Source: Escallonia rubra (taxonomy: Eukaryota; Streptophyta; Magnoliopsida; Escalloniales; Escalloniaceae). Taken from it: 64,000 bases of DNA. The translations under genes and the position numbers were made by a program. The notes under the pieces were generated by a model. It worked only from the letters and a program-made list of their open reading frames with translations, did no database searches and was not told the origin of the DNA. The stretch's first letter is position 1. Every line of letters starts with the position of its first letter. The stretch spans positions 124,001 through 188,000 of the forward strand of contig JAVXUO010002227.1 in NCBI GenBank assembly GCA_033065855.1. Direction: 5' to 3'. Shown here in pieces: positions 36,138 to 48,505 of this stretch.

Positions 36138-39100
36138 TCATACAACAGTATAAACCTTCACTACTTTGGATGTATCACAGACTACCAGGTTTTCTGAATC
36201 AGTTGGAGTGGTGCAAAGCCAATTGACCTGACCAGATAAGAAGTCAAACATTAGAAGTTTTACTAAACACTAAAAAGAACAAGAAACCAAGGGCCAAACT
36301 CACCTTTCTGCTCAAGTTGATGTTCAAATGCAGAAGATCACTCTTGCTGCTAGTTTGGCCATCATCAAAGTATCTTGACCAATCCCAAGCCTTCACTGTT
36401 TTATCATTCCCACCTGATATAATGTACTTTCCTTTCTCCCCAAACTTCGAAAATGCCCTAGATTGTGAAATTTATAACATTAGAGATGCATTAGCATCCA
36501 TTAAACTTCAAAATCAAATCACTTACACACAGGAAACAGCAGTTGTATGCCCTCCAAAAGAGTAATCCAAATGCAACTTCTTTCTTAAATTCTCTTCTTG
36601 GGCTTCAGTGTCAGGGGATGGAACACTGCCTTTTGACCTAGACTGAGAACCTCTACGAGTTATTAATGAGCTTTTTGACCCAGTTGAAGCAAGTTCTGAT
36701 TCGATATCAATCACATCGACACCACCATCACCCCTAGCCACAACACATATCCGGCCTAGTTTTTCCCACATATCAACTTCAGGAACTGCGATTGCATGGA
36801 TAAAAGCAGGGTTGAAGCATTGTCCGGCATTATCCCTAGTTTCCGCGCCAGGTATGCCTACATCATAAGACATACTGCTCTAAGCATTCAAACAGTAACT
36901 AAACCTTACATGCCACTGCCATTGTACTACTTTGACACACAAGACAAAAGACAAGTTTTATAATGACAGTAATAGCTGTACTTGGGATGCATGAGCATTA
37001 CATGGACTGCCAACTCTACCAATGCTTTACATTCTCAACTTCTTTCTTTCTTTTTCTTTTTTTTTGGTGCAAGCTCAACTTCTTTCATTAAAGGGTTTGT
37101 TAGTGGTAGGATGGACATTTCACATCAAATTCGATAGTTCCCTCATTTTCTCACCCTTATCTTGACAATCCAATAACTACCTTCCATTAATATTTCACAA
37201 TTAAGAAACCCTTCCATATTTGTATTTTTTTATTTAGAATACTCAATGTTACAAACGCATCACTTGTGTCCCACAACTCGCATAAATTAATATTTACATT
37301 ATAAACTGAACTACCTAGTACATACATACTTCTAAATGCAACAGCTTAATAAACTGAACTACCTAGTACCTACATACTTCAACATGGAACGGCCTAATAC
37401 ATCTATTTTAGTGGAGCCTCATTGCTTCATAAAAATGGAAAGGTTTGTGATAGTAGAGTCACTGTCAGGCAGTGTAAATACACAATTGAAGTTTTGCAAC
37501 ATTTTCACATTCCAATTCCTTTTTCCTTTTCGTGGAGTTTTGTACTCATTCCCCAATCCAGCCGCTCCTAGGTCTTGTCTCATACTCGGGTGCTAATCTC
37601 AACTCTCGAGATATGCTCCCGACTCTAACTGGTAGATCGATCTCTCTGTTTCCAATGGCTTCATGTCTGTGATTTCTCTGTACAACTTTTTGCAGATCTT
37701 ATTGAGCGGGTCATAAGAAGATGCTTGAGGCAGCATATCTTCAGCATTTTGACATCAATTAATAAAAGGATGTACTGTCCGGCCCGTAAGGGTGGTCGTG
37801 TGGTGGTACATCTCTCTACAAGATCTGGTGGTCCTACAACGACGCGCCGGTTCTCTTCTAAGCAGGAGGGTCTTCACCAAGGCCCAGCCCGAGAAAGCTT
37901 TTGGAGGGGAAAACCAACTACAAAGGCACTGAGTGGACTTGTCGTTCCTTTCAAACTCACTTCTGTCACTCAAGGCGAGGTGATTTCAAATCTGCCCTTG
38001 CTATGTACTTACCTTGTCTAGGGTGACAGAAGTAGGTACGAAGGAAAGAAAATTCCACTCGTCGCCTTTCTGGTTGTTTTTTGTTTTTCTTCCAAAAGCT
38101 TTGCCAGGCCTTGGTAAAGCTCACCCTCCTACTTATTTAGAAAAGATTTGGCATGATGGAGAACAGCCATCATATTCTTGAAGAGATTTCAACCACCAGA
38201 ACCACCCTTGCAGACCAGACAGTATGACACTCGCTAATTGATGCAAACACGTAACACATGAATTAAACCTCTTTTTATGATACATTTATAGGATCAGCAA
38301 AAGTTGTACACAAAATTGCAAACATGAAACCCAGAAAACACACAGATCAATCCACCCTTGGGAGTTAGGAATGGGTATGAGAGTCCACATAAACAAAATA
38401 AGGAATTGTGTAGAACTGGAAGGGCATTTTACACTGTTCAAGACTCCATTATTCCAAAACTTCTCCAACACCGTAAGCTCTGTGTTGCCAATGCTTGTAT
38501 GGATCAATTAGCATCCACCACCATAGATTTTTTACGTGTTCCAGTTTTGAAGCATGTATCAACTAGGCACTAAGTAGTTCAATTTTCAATGTATCTTGTA
38601 CAGATTGATACATACGGGTGGTGGGTGCACGCGATGCGTGTGTAAATTGAGATAGACCTGCCTGTTCAAAGCAGTAGGGGAGTTGAACCTACCTGCCAAA
38701 TTAGTAATAATTGCCTAAACAAGTGACGTTGCATCACATTCACCTTTTCAAAATGCAGCTCTAAATTTGAACTATAAGTACCTGCATTGAGTGGAACAAT
38801 CCTAACCAACCGTTTCTCATCATGAATATGATTGATCTGGCTAGGATCCCCCATTACCTAGATAAACTTCATTTCTGTCATCCAAAAGGTGCACAGAGTT
38901 GGGTGAGAGATTTTTAATTAAAAGCAGGTGACATGTTGCTCGAGCATAAGTAGTCTAGCTTGACAAAGAATGTTGGTCTTCATGCATCGATTTTTATCCT
39001 GAAGTTCTTTCTAAAACCATCAGCTTAGTCGCCATGGATCATATCCGGTTAATTTCTATCTAGGATCGAGAAGCGTAGGAAACAAGAGCGTGGTATAGAA

Positions 39101-42100
39101 AATATGTAGTGCGTACCAAAGTCCAAAATCTTACATGGCCGTCCCTTGGAGAAGTCCCACATAACAAGTTTTGAATCAAGACCACCCGTGATGACTGCAA
39201 AAAGAGCAACCTGTAAACCAAATGCTTAATAGAAGAAACAGTTTTAGATGCATGTTGTACAAGGTAACAGGCGCAAGATGCTTAGAATCACATTTTACAC
39301 CGAAACTGATGCAAGTGGGAGAGAATTTACTCGAGTGTAAAATAAGTGACTCAACTTTTCTACCAGTATGACTAGCTTGCTTTGTATATGAAAATGTAAA
39401 CCATTATTCATAGGGGAAGATAGAACATATAAAGTTCCTAAGCACCCTCCACTTGCCATTAGTGGTCAGGGAACCACAAACTCAGACGTTTAGAGTCAAA
39501 ACAGTTGAATGAAACACACACAAGAGAGAGAGAGATTTTAAAGAAAACCTAGCATGAATAAAGACACACCTTCCCATTGTCTCCAAGGAAGAAACTGTAC
39601 ACTGCTACAAATCTAAACAATACAGTTAAAGTTACAAGCGCATAAAGGCTCATCATTTATACTATCAGTGAACAGAAGAGGGAGCATCGTTGGTATATAG
39701 AGATAGGATCAGGAATAGATTTAGTGACCGAGACAAAGAGGATATAAAAGTAGAAAGGTAGCTGCTAAGTAATGAAAATCAGTCACTCCAGTGACTTTTT
39801 GCCTCTAAGGAAATCATATAAATTCTTGTAACCGTCTGCAGGTCAGAAGAAACAGAAGGAATAATCAATATGGAAGGATACACTTTTGTGGCCCGCTCTT
39901 AATGTCTTGTATAGGCATTTTTGGCGGATGTCAATGATCTGCAAAAGCCAAAAAAGTCGAAAGTTGAATCATAAAACAAGGAGCATCACCAACATTCACT
40001 TTATCTAATGTACTTAGTCAACAGTCCTCAAAATGATGGTATACTTGTCTATGATAGCGTGAGAGAGAGAATGAAACAGAGCAGTGAAGATCTAGTAGTT
40101 CAGCCAACATTTTTAAGTGATCTGACCAAGCATATGGGATACATGCATCAAGTTTATATGTGGATAATGACAGCTCTGCTTAACAGTAAGGACACACTTA
40201 GAACAAAATTGTGAAATTCGTTTCTCCTAACAATTGGGGGAGAGGAAAAACTTCTAGGAATTTCACTTACCAATGACTACATATAATGCAATTTTCGTTC
40301 CTATCTCTTCTGTTACTTTTCGTCCCAATTTTCTTAACGTTCTCTTTAATAAATTCCAAATAATCTCTCTTATTCTATCTCTCTGGTGGACAGAGAATTG
40401 CTTTTGCTTTCTTTTTTCTCCTTGAATCTTCTGCTTCAATTCTTGAGGAAATAATCTGTACGCTGATGGTTTTATATTTATAAAGAGTGAATGTTAAAAA
40501 AATTTATAACTTCTAGCACCAAATGCTCCGGTCTTTAAACCCTTATACATGATTAGCTACTAGGAAACCATGGAATTGTATTTACACACCCCTTCTTCAG
40601 TTTTTGCGTACCCTCCAAGAATATTATCAAAAGAAAAAGTAATTTTATAGGGAATTACCTTCACCTCAATCAACAGGTGGACTCCCCCTCACTAAACAGG
40701 TGCACTCCCCACCCCTCCCCCTCTTGATCTGTTACCTATCCCAGCACCACCATCAGATTCCCTTCACCGTCGCGGATTTTGCTCTCCCTCTAGAAACCCA
40801 TTTCACTATAAATGCACAAGTAACTCTTATACGAAGTTAATAAGCATGATAAATCATCTTCATCGTCGTCATCGCACAATCACAACCTCTAGGCCTCCCA
40901 TTGCCGAGTAATTCCGACACCCTTTCCACACCCCTCCTCATTACCTTCACCTCATTCAACAGGTGGACTCCCCCTCATTAAATAGGAGCACTCCCCACCC
41001 TCCCCCTCTTGATCTGTTACCTATCCCAGCACCACCATCAGATTCCCTTAACCATCGCGAATTTTGTTCTCCCTCTAGAAATACATTTCATTATAAATGC
41101 ACAAGTAACTCTTATACGAAGTTAATAAACATGATAAATCATCTTCGTCATCGTCATTGCACAATCACAACCTCTAGGCCTCCGATTGCCAAGTAATTCC
41201 GACACCCTTCCCACAACCCAAATCTAACCCACCAAGATAATTGAAGTTGAACCTTAATTTCGAACCACCAGCAACTTCAAAACCCATCCCCTGAGTCGCT
41301 CACCAAATCGCGCCAATTGCAGGTCAACCGGTGGTTATGTGGAATTTGGATTTGGAGGTTTTCCCATCACCAAATTCAAGCCCTCGTGGCCTTAATTCAG
41401 AGCTGCTTCCGCAGGCAACTTTGCATCATGCTTGATACATTTATGGGCTGGGATCCCTTTGCGGTCAAAATGGGTAGCTCTACATCATGGTTGCGATGCT
41501 GGCTCAACGAAGTTGCTGCTTGAGGATAAGGAAAACTGAAAGGGTTATTTATGGAATTTGCTTAAAAGGTTCAGGGTCAATTTTTTCAGTCTAGGTATAC
41601 TGCATAAATAGCATAATGGGGTGTGTCAACCCCCATGCATAAGATATATGCCTCTCTGTGTAGTTTGGAGTGGTTTTCTTTTGTATCTTTTCTTTTACGA
41701 AGTACTACTTTTGCTTATGGAAGATAGAGCAGCCGGGGCGGGGTGTTTCAAGTAAATCACTCAGCACTAAAAGGTTTATACCTTCACATCACCACCATCA
41801 TCTGCAGCGGCAACAAAAGCTGACTTTGAGTTGCACACTATCTGCAGGACGAAAAATAAGCTTGTTTACATTAGTATTTGTGCATTATAACTCTAACAAA
41901 TAGGTCCATGATAGATGAGGAACAATCACACGCACGATGAGCTTCAAACTTTAGGGAGGAAAACAAACCACTACAGTTGTAGTCAAGGGCTTTTTATCCA
42001 ACAGTAAAACAGAGCTAAGAAAGATGATGATAGGGATCGGAAAGAGGCAAGAGGGAGAAAAATAACCTATAAAAGTTGAATACTAGCAATTTCTATCCGA

Positions 42101-45100
42101 TTTTAAAGCTGCTGTGTGATCAGCCATACAAATGTTACAAGATCATATCTGAATCAGTAGAATCCCAGATTTGACACCAAACTTAACAAGTAAAATTCCC
42201 TTACGAATTTACACCCCCCACCCCCCCTCTCCTGCCGAACCCAAAAAAGAAGGCACTCCAGGAATTCGGATTTATCACCAACAACTGTTATTGATTCAAG
42301 GATTAACTTATTTTATTCCTACCAAAGATCCACATACATTAATAAATAGTCACTATATCTTCACTAGACAACAAACTGAATCATATCTCAGAACCTTCTC
42401 CATCTGCTCTACAATTTAGAAGTTTTCACTATTTTCCTAAATTTCAAATCTCATCCAAATAATTTCAAGTTCACATTTGTGGGGTACTCTTTTAGTCATT
42501 GGTTATGGATAGTGAAGGTTTCTCTTGGTTTTGCTCTTTGTAGCAGATGAAGACAAACTAACAAATAATCATTGAAGTTGAGAAAATAACAACTGGCAGC
42601 AAGAGACATACAATCATGCATAGTTGGAATCATCAACACCATCATGTATAGTTCGATTACAGAGGAAAAAAGTATCATATACGTCTAATAAAATTTACAC
42701 GCACCCCCCCACCCCACGTGCAGGAAAAGAAGGGTTAATTGCAAAAAGCTTATTTAAGAAAGTTAAATATTCAGATACAGATTAATGGATAAGTATAACA
42801 GAATCACAAAGTACATTAACCGGAAAAGAACTATTTGGGGCTGGTCTGTTACAAAAACTATGGTAAAAAATGTAATGACGCCATAAGGATCTGCGCTGAG
42901 AGGATGCTAAAATGTGTTGCATTGCCTTTGAAATTTATAAACAGGGGACATATATCTGCAGAAATTAGCTTTCAAATGTATAATGACAGGATAAAACAAA
43001 TAACTAAATAAGTGAAGAAGAATTGGATATACTATTTTGAATTTGTAAATCAGACAAGTTTACCTGATTTATCTCCTCTTTGTTATAATTGTAGCTCTCT
43101 AGTGGTTTCCACGAGGTGGCCTTCATGATAGCAGTGGACAGTACATGAATAATTAAAGCTATATTTTAAAAACTGAATCTGCAGGAAATAAATACCTTTA
43201 CATGAAGAATCAAACTAGGAAAAAAGGTTCTTGCATCAGCCATGGAACAAAAAGAAAAGTTTGCACCACAGACTATAACTTACCTAGACCTGCAAGAATG
43301 ATTAGAATAAAAACATGCACATATGTACAGGAAGAGAAGGGTGGAGAATGTGAAGGGAAGGTGGGGAGGGGGTGGGGAAGGGAGAGATAATATCTTCAAA
43401 AGTTCATGTCAACAAGATCAAAAAACATATATTGCAAAATAGCGAGAAAACAAAAAGTCAAGTATTAGATCACAGACAAAGGTATCTGAAAATGTACAAT
43501 CATGCTCGGTAACTACATAATAAAAACATAGTCTTTTCTAAGGGACCAACTTTATGAGCAAAGTCGAAAATTGAAGAAGGAACCAGAAAATGTATAACCT
43601 TTTCAAATTTTAGTCTATCAAGTAGTTACAGAACTTAAACCTAGTAAATCCCAAGTTGCTAATAGTTATAGGACCCAGAACGAATAAAAAGAAAGCAATC
43701 ATTTGTTGATTCAGAAACTTTGAAGTGCAGTTATATTAAATGCAAATATACGTACATACACACAGACATTTCAGATTGTAAGCAACAAGCACGCCAAACC
43801 TCATCAATGATAAAGTGTAATGGAGGTGCATATAAGGTGACAGATAATTTAGGGCAATCTGTTACTAAACTTCTCATAATTCTTTGAGCCCGAGCCCTCT
43901 GCATGAAGCGGGAGTGAATTATGTCCCATATAACTCAAAGATGAATCAATTTCCTCTGTTATCCCGATTTCTTGCTCAGTCCGGACACGACGGACCAAAA
44001 AGGAAAAGAGCCCTTAAACTAAAGTGCAATTTAACACTGCTTACCTATATACTTGCAACTACTGGCCTTGGAAACCAGTCCCTACTCTTGCAATTGCATT
44101 CTCACAATTGCTTACCACGTTATTCATGGTTTACGCTGTCTTTCCATACCCCAAGAACAAGGAAAAAGTTATCTCAAGTCAAACGCCACTTACACAAAAT
44201 TATTGCAGTTGCCTAAACTTAAATAAAATATGATGCTGGTAAAGGTCTTAAGAAAAATAATTCACGAATTTAGATATTGGAGTTCTGCAGATAATGTCTT
44301 CAATGAGGATTACCAGATGCACATCAAACCCCTTGACTTCATTTCCTGAGGATACATAAATAATATCTTCATTCCCTGTGTCATGAAAAAAATTAACTAA
44401 AAAATTAGTTCAAGGAATAGCCAATCGTTAAAGTCAGGAGGAAATAGTAATCAAGTAGATTTTTAGAACGTTATCTTGCAGAGATGATAAAGTTGATATC
44501 TTCGTAATCTAGCCTAATGCCCACCCAAACCTCATTAGCATAACCCATAATTTTGTTTTAGGAAAAGTGAACAAATAAGAAAAAGGAATCATATGCAAAC
44601 AAGACTTCAGCTAAGATCATATATCTTACTCTAAAACCAAACAAATAAACTGTAATAACCCAGCAATGGCTTAAACTTACAACAACTTGAGCTAGGTCTT
44701 AATCTTAGGTAACATGAACTCGTAGAGGGACAGTACTAGTAATTCAATCTTTGTGTTTCGTCTTCTTTTCTTTTCACATGTAAAGGTGCATTTTTCCTTA
44801 AATAGAAAGGAGCTTCAAGTCAACTTTTGTTCCATGAGGACTTCAGCTATGATATTTTTGTATGAACGTGTCAACAATTTTAGAAAAAGGGTCATTAATG
44901 TGCATTCATCAAAAATTCAGAACAACTATTTTGGGACAGAAGAAAATTGCATTCCAGACGTTTATTGGGAGTAGTATAATCTTCTAGACGAAGATTCACC
45001 AGAAGGTTCCAATTTTAGCCAGTAAATGTTATCACGCGAGAATTTGTGTAGCGTAGCGGGTGATATTCAATCAGCAGAACATCTATGAGAGAGACAAATA

Positions 45101-46229
45101 AATTCTCCCTCTCTTTCATTATCTTTGTCCCCTTTGTTTTTTTGTGAATTTCCTAGGATTAATATCAAACATCTAAACATTGAATCGAACTAAAATTGTA
45201 CATTCATATCAATTGAGTATTATCTAACAAGTCAAACTACAGCAAAATGACGCGTAAAGTATGTGATTGCATGTTCAAATTCTACTCTAGGATTTTGCAA
45301 AACGTCTGGAGGAAACAAATAATAGGAAACAGAGGGAATACAAAAAAAAAAGAACTGACCTTGCTTGTAACATAATGACGTAATAGGATCATCACCAACT
45401 TTCATGACAAATAACACGTCCTTGCACCGCACATCAAACCAGCAAACACAACCATCCTATTTTCATTTAAGTTACGAAATTAGTAAACAGAACTTCAGAA
45501 AAAGTGGCTTAATGCGAGAAAAGATTGTTTTCTGCAAAAATCACTGACAGTCCAAAGACAGAAAATTAAGCTTTCGATTTTATAATTTATGCCACTTTTT
45601 GCAAATTCCTTGAATAGAATTCGAATATGTAAATTTTGACTGTTGACTTGTCAAACAGTACTTCTTTGATTTGTAACCACTACATTAGGTTGATCAAGTG
45701 AGCATATGTTCGGAACCAGCATTACAACCATCCCATTTTCATTTAATCGCCAAAATTCAAGCTTTAACAGAAAAAGAAAATACAGGATTAATATAAGAAA
45801 TTTTGAATTTTGCTAACATCATAGACACTCCAAACATAATACACAGTATTTATAACTGCACTGCACTCCACTTTCTGATGTTTTGCAGGGATACTATCTT
45901 ATAATTAACGACGAAAGTGGAGTGTGACCAGCTAAAAGTCGAGTGCGGATATCAATTCACAATCTAATTACCTATAGTCACAGGCAGAATACAATTTTGC
46001 ACTAGTTAAAATAGCTTCAATTTAAGAACCCAGATCATAAATTAGAATTTGGAAGACATATGATGTATATATTGTCAAAACAAGTGAATAGTGTTGGAAG
46101 AATGTGTATATGGATATATGTGAGGAGAGTAACCTCGCCGGAAGTTGCAACGAGACCAGGGCTGTCAACGGACGCTATGCAACAAGTGGCGGTGGCCTTG
46201 TGGCCTCTCAGTCGCCTCGGTTCCGCCAT
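36138..46229 (-). CDS. WDR53-like WD40-repeat protein (11 exons, 374 aa)
   Basis: WD40 propeller protein resembling WD repeat-containing protein 53; such proteins are scaffolds and some are substrate adaptors of CUL4-DDB1 ligases (family knowledge). Exons: 46229-46134, 45456-45360, 44375-44314, 43120-43064, 41841-41782, 39938-39882, 39612-39570, 39194-39117, 36857-36527, 36457-36304, 36227-36138. Phases agree throughout and the frame ends at TGA 36138. Diagnostic pieces: start MAEPRRLRGHKATATCC; 'DGCVCWFDVRCKDVLF'; 'FVAAADDGGDVK'; 'ICSSVQFLPWRQWE'; 'GGLDSKLVMWDFSKGRPCK'; 'AGQCFNPAFIHAIAVPEVDM'; 'FGGHTTAVSCVAFSKFGEKG'; 'SGGNDKTVKAWDWS'; end 'VCDTSKVVKVYTVV'. Several exons (43-62 nt) are too short to appear as open frames. 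The ATG at 36873 is probably intronic: acceptor 'gatgtag|GC' fits phase and family. Introns total about 9 kb. Confidence 0.9.
37750..38250. repeat. Long imperfect inverted repeat in intron 8 of the WDR53-like gene
   Basis: Arms of about 220-240 bp face each other around a centre near 37998. Paired blocks, left with right inverted: 'gtactgtccgg' with 'atactgtctgg'; 'taagggtggtc' with 'caagggtggtt'; 'aggagggt' with 'aggagggt'; 'accaaggc' with 'accaaggc'; 'aaagcttttgga' in both; 'cttctgtcac' in both. Identity looks about 65-75% with small loops. It may be an inverted duplication, a foldback transposon or a small-RNA precursor. No known miRNA sequence recognised. Confidence 0.75.
40654..41216 (+). 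repeat. 286-bp tandem duplication in intron 5 of the WDR53-like gene
   Basis: Unit 1 starts at 40654 and unit 2 at 40940, both with 'attaccttcacctca.tcaac' then 'aggtggactccccctca'. They are about 93% alike by eye through 'attgcc.agtaattccgaca'. The C-rich open frame at 40963-41196 is a by-product. Confidence 0.85.
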
Positions 46230-47366
46230 GGGTGCCGCTAGGGTGGGTTCGGGCTTCGCTTTGAGAGATGGATCAAAGGCTTTTATTTCCTTCCGGAACT
46301 TTAGTTTCTGCGGCAGACGCCATATTCGTCGTGAAAAGCCATAATTTGCGATATTGGAATTGTTTGCCGCAATATATGATGTAAGTGGCAGGGCGTTGAA
46401 ACTCGTCTTTCCTTTCTCCTTTTTTCTTTGAAAAAATTTAGACAGCTACTCCTCCTACTTTCTATATAACAATAATTAATAATTATTAAATACATTTAGT
46501 AAATTTTATTTAGTGACACTAAAAAAATACTTAAGAATTACCGCTAAAAGTGTTAATAAAAAAGTCACTAAAAATATTTAATTATTATTAATTGTCACCA
46601 TATCCAGGATACGAGGAAGATTTCTATACCTCGAAAAGTAGCCAAAATTTTTTTTTTTTAGTCATTAGGACTGATATACGGAGTACATAACAAGAGTCTT
46701 TTTTTTTTTTAGCGACAGTATAAGATGTAGGTCGTAGAGTATTGAAACTAGTCATTTTTTTTATTTTTTATTTTGTGGGTTAATCACGATAATTTGATAT
46801 GATGACCAAATCACACTGAACTTTAACTAGATGTGTTTTACTTGTTTGGCTGTCAAAAAAAAGCAAGCTTCTTGTATTTCTTTCGTCTTTCTTATAGCCA
46901 GATCTTTTGATCTTATGTATCTGGAACTTTCTATAGTTCTACAAAAAGGGGAGATTTTACCAAAAAAAACTACAATTACATAAAAATAAATTGAATCTAA
47001 AAAAGTATAAAAAAAAATTTAAAAAAAAGAACAGCAATTCATATATAACCCGTCGGGATGGGGAATCGATCTCGGAAAAAAAAAAGTATGAACTTAACAC
47101 AGTAACAACTCAAAGTTTCGTTTTTATTGTTTTTCCTTCTTTTGTTTTTCTAAACAACTCCTTAAAAAGTCAACAAAGTCTGTTCTTTAACCACCAGAAG
47201 ACTTACCCTATAGAAACATGAGATAAGCCTTACACAATTGAAAATTCTACTTTAGGTTTACTTTTTCCAACTTTTTAATTACGAGTCTTTTCTTGGACAT
47301 CTATCTATACTTCATGTAAAAACGTGAAGAGTGTAAATCATTTTATAGACACAATACCTTGACAAA
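46230..47366. other. Upstream region of the WDR53-like gene
   Basis: Contains the promoter of the minus-strand WDR53-like gene and A/T-rich DNA with poly-A and poly-T runs. One foldback MITE-like repeat is listed separately. No coding signal. Confidence 0.5.
46469..46600. repeat. Foldback MITE-like repeat
   Basis: 'aattaataattattaaata' through 'tttagtgac' is mirrored by 'gtcactaaaaatattta' and 'attattattaatt'. It resembles the 62.9-kb foldback element (shared 'tagtgac' and 'attaat..taaatatttt'). The same flavour appears near 14330-14380. Confidence 0.5.
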
Positions 47367-48505
47367 TTGAATATAGGGCATATTACACTTATATCCCTGA
47401 GGTTAAGGTATAATTACAGACAAGGACAATAGTTTGGACAAATTACACTTGTGTCCATTGACCAAACGGAACCCTAAAAATCCTAACGGTTTTAACAAAA
47501 TGACTTTATTGCCCTCAAGTTACAAATATATTTATTTCAATTGCCATTATCTAAAATTCTCCCTTAAATTCTCTCTCTACACTTTTCTTTCCCACGCCGG
47601 CAGCGCCACGCCGGCAGCCCCTCTCCCCACGCAGGCAGGCAGCCCCCTCCCTCGCCCCACCGCCGATCGACCCACCCACACCACCATTATACACAAATCA
47701 AAGCTGGTCCAACCATAACCCAGCTGCAAAATGCTCCGGATCTAAGGACCCACCGCCGGCATACCATTTTTTCCGACGTATGTGTTTGCAGGTGTATGGT
47801 CAGCTGCGGGTTAGATCGATCTGATCGGTGACGGGTGGATCTGATTGGTTGGGCCACGATGGGGGCTGCGGTGGCAAGGGGAGGTATGAAAATGGGTTGA
47901 CGAGGGGATGGGTGGAGGCAACTGAGGAAGGCGACGGGGCGGGGAGGATGGGGGCAGGGGGATGGTGATCGACGGGGTAAGGACGAGGGGGTAGGGGCAG
48001 CGACGGCAGGTTGGGGGGACTGTAGGGGCGGCGGCAGGTTGGTGGGGACGGTAGGGGCGACGACGGTGGGGTGGTGGTCCAAGGACAGGTGCAATTCCAT
48101 TAATTTATTGAGTGGTCTTTGGTGATGAAATTGAATTGATACTTGGACAATAGTGATGGAATTGAATTGATACTTGGATAATAGTGATGAAATTGAATTG
48201 ATACTTGGACAATAGTGATAGAATGAAATTCACAGTGAATTTCAGATTCTAGGGTTTTGGAACCCTAATTTTCAAATTAGGGTTTTGAAACCCTAATGCA
48301 ATAAAGGGCAGTATTGCCATTTTGAAAATACATAACGATGACATCATAAAAAAATACACTTTTTGAACGGAACCTTAACGGATGGACACAAGTGTTACAA
48401 AATTAGGATTTTTTGGTCACGAATGTTACACTTTGAAACTCAGTGTCCTTGACTGTAATTACATCCTAACCTCAAGGATATAAGTGTAATTTGCCCTAGT
48501 ATATA
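47367..48505. mobile_element. Non-autonomous MULE-like TIR element
   Basis: The element is 47376-48496 (1121 bp). Ends are GGGCATATTACACTTATAT and, inverted, GGGCAAATTACACTTATAT; TIRs extend about 150 bp. Flanks ttgaatata (47367-47375) and tagtatata (48497-48505) match at 7 of 9. The centre is GC-rich and low-complexity, with a tandem 'gaattgatacttggacaata' repeat. The open frames inside (Pro-rich) show no homology I recognise. Same family as the elements near 0-1.2 kb and at 55.5 kb. Confidence 0.7.
48108..48220 (+). repeat. Three short tandem repeats, ~39 bp unit
   Basis: 'tgatgaaattgaattgatac' followed by 'ttggacaatag' recurs about three times inside the TIR element. Confidence 0.85.

Noticed and set aside
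38777..38857. Possible extra WDR53-like exon starting MGDPSQINHIHDEK
   Set aside because: Neither phase joins the flanking exons without a stop, and the family sequence is already continuous without it.
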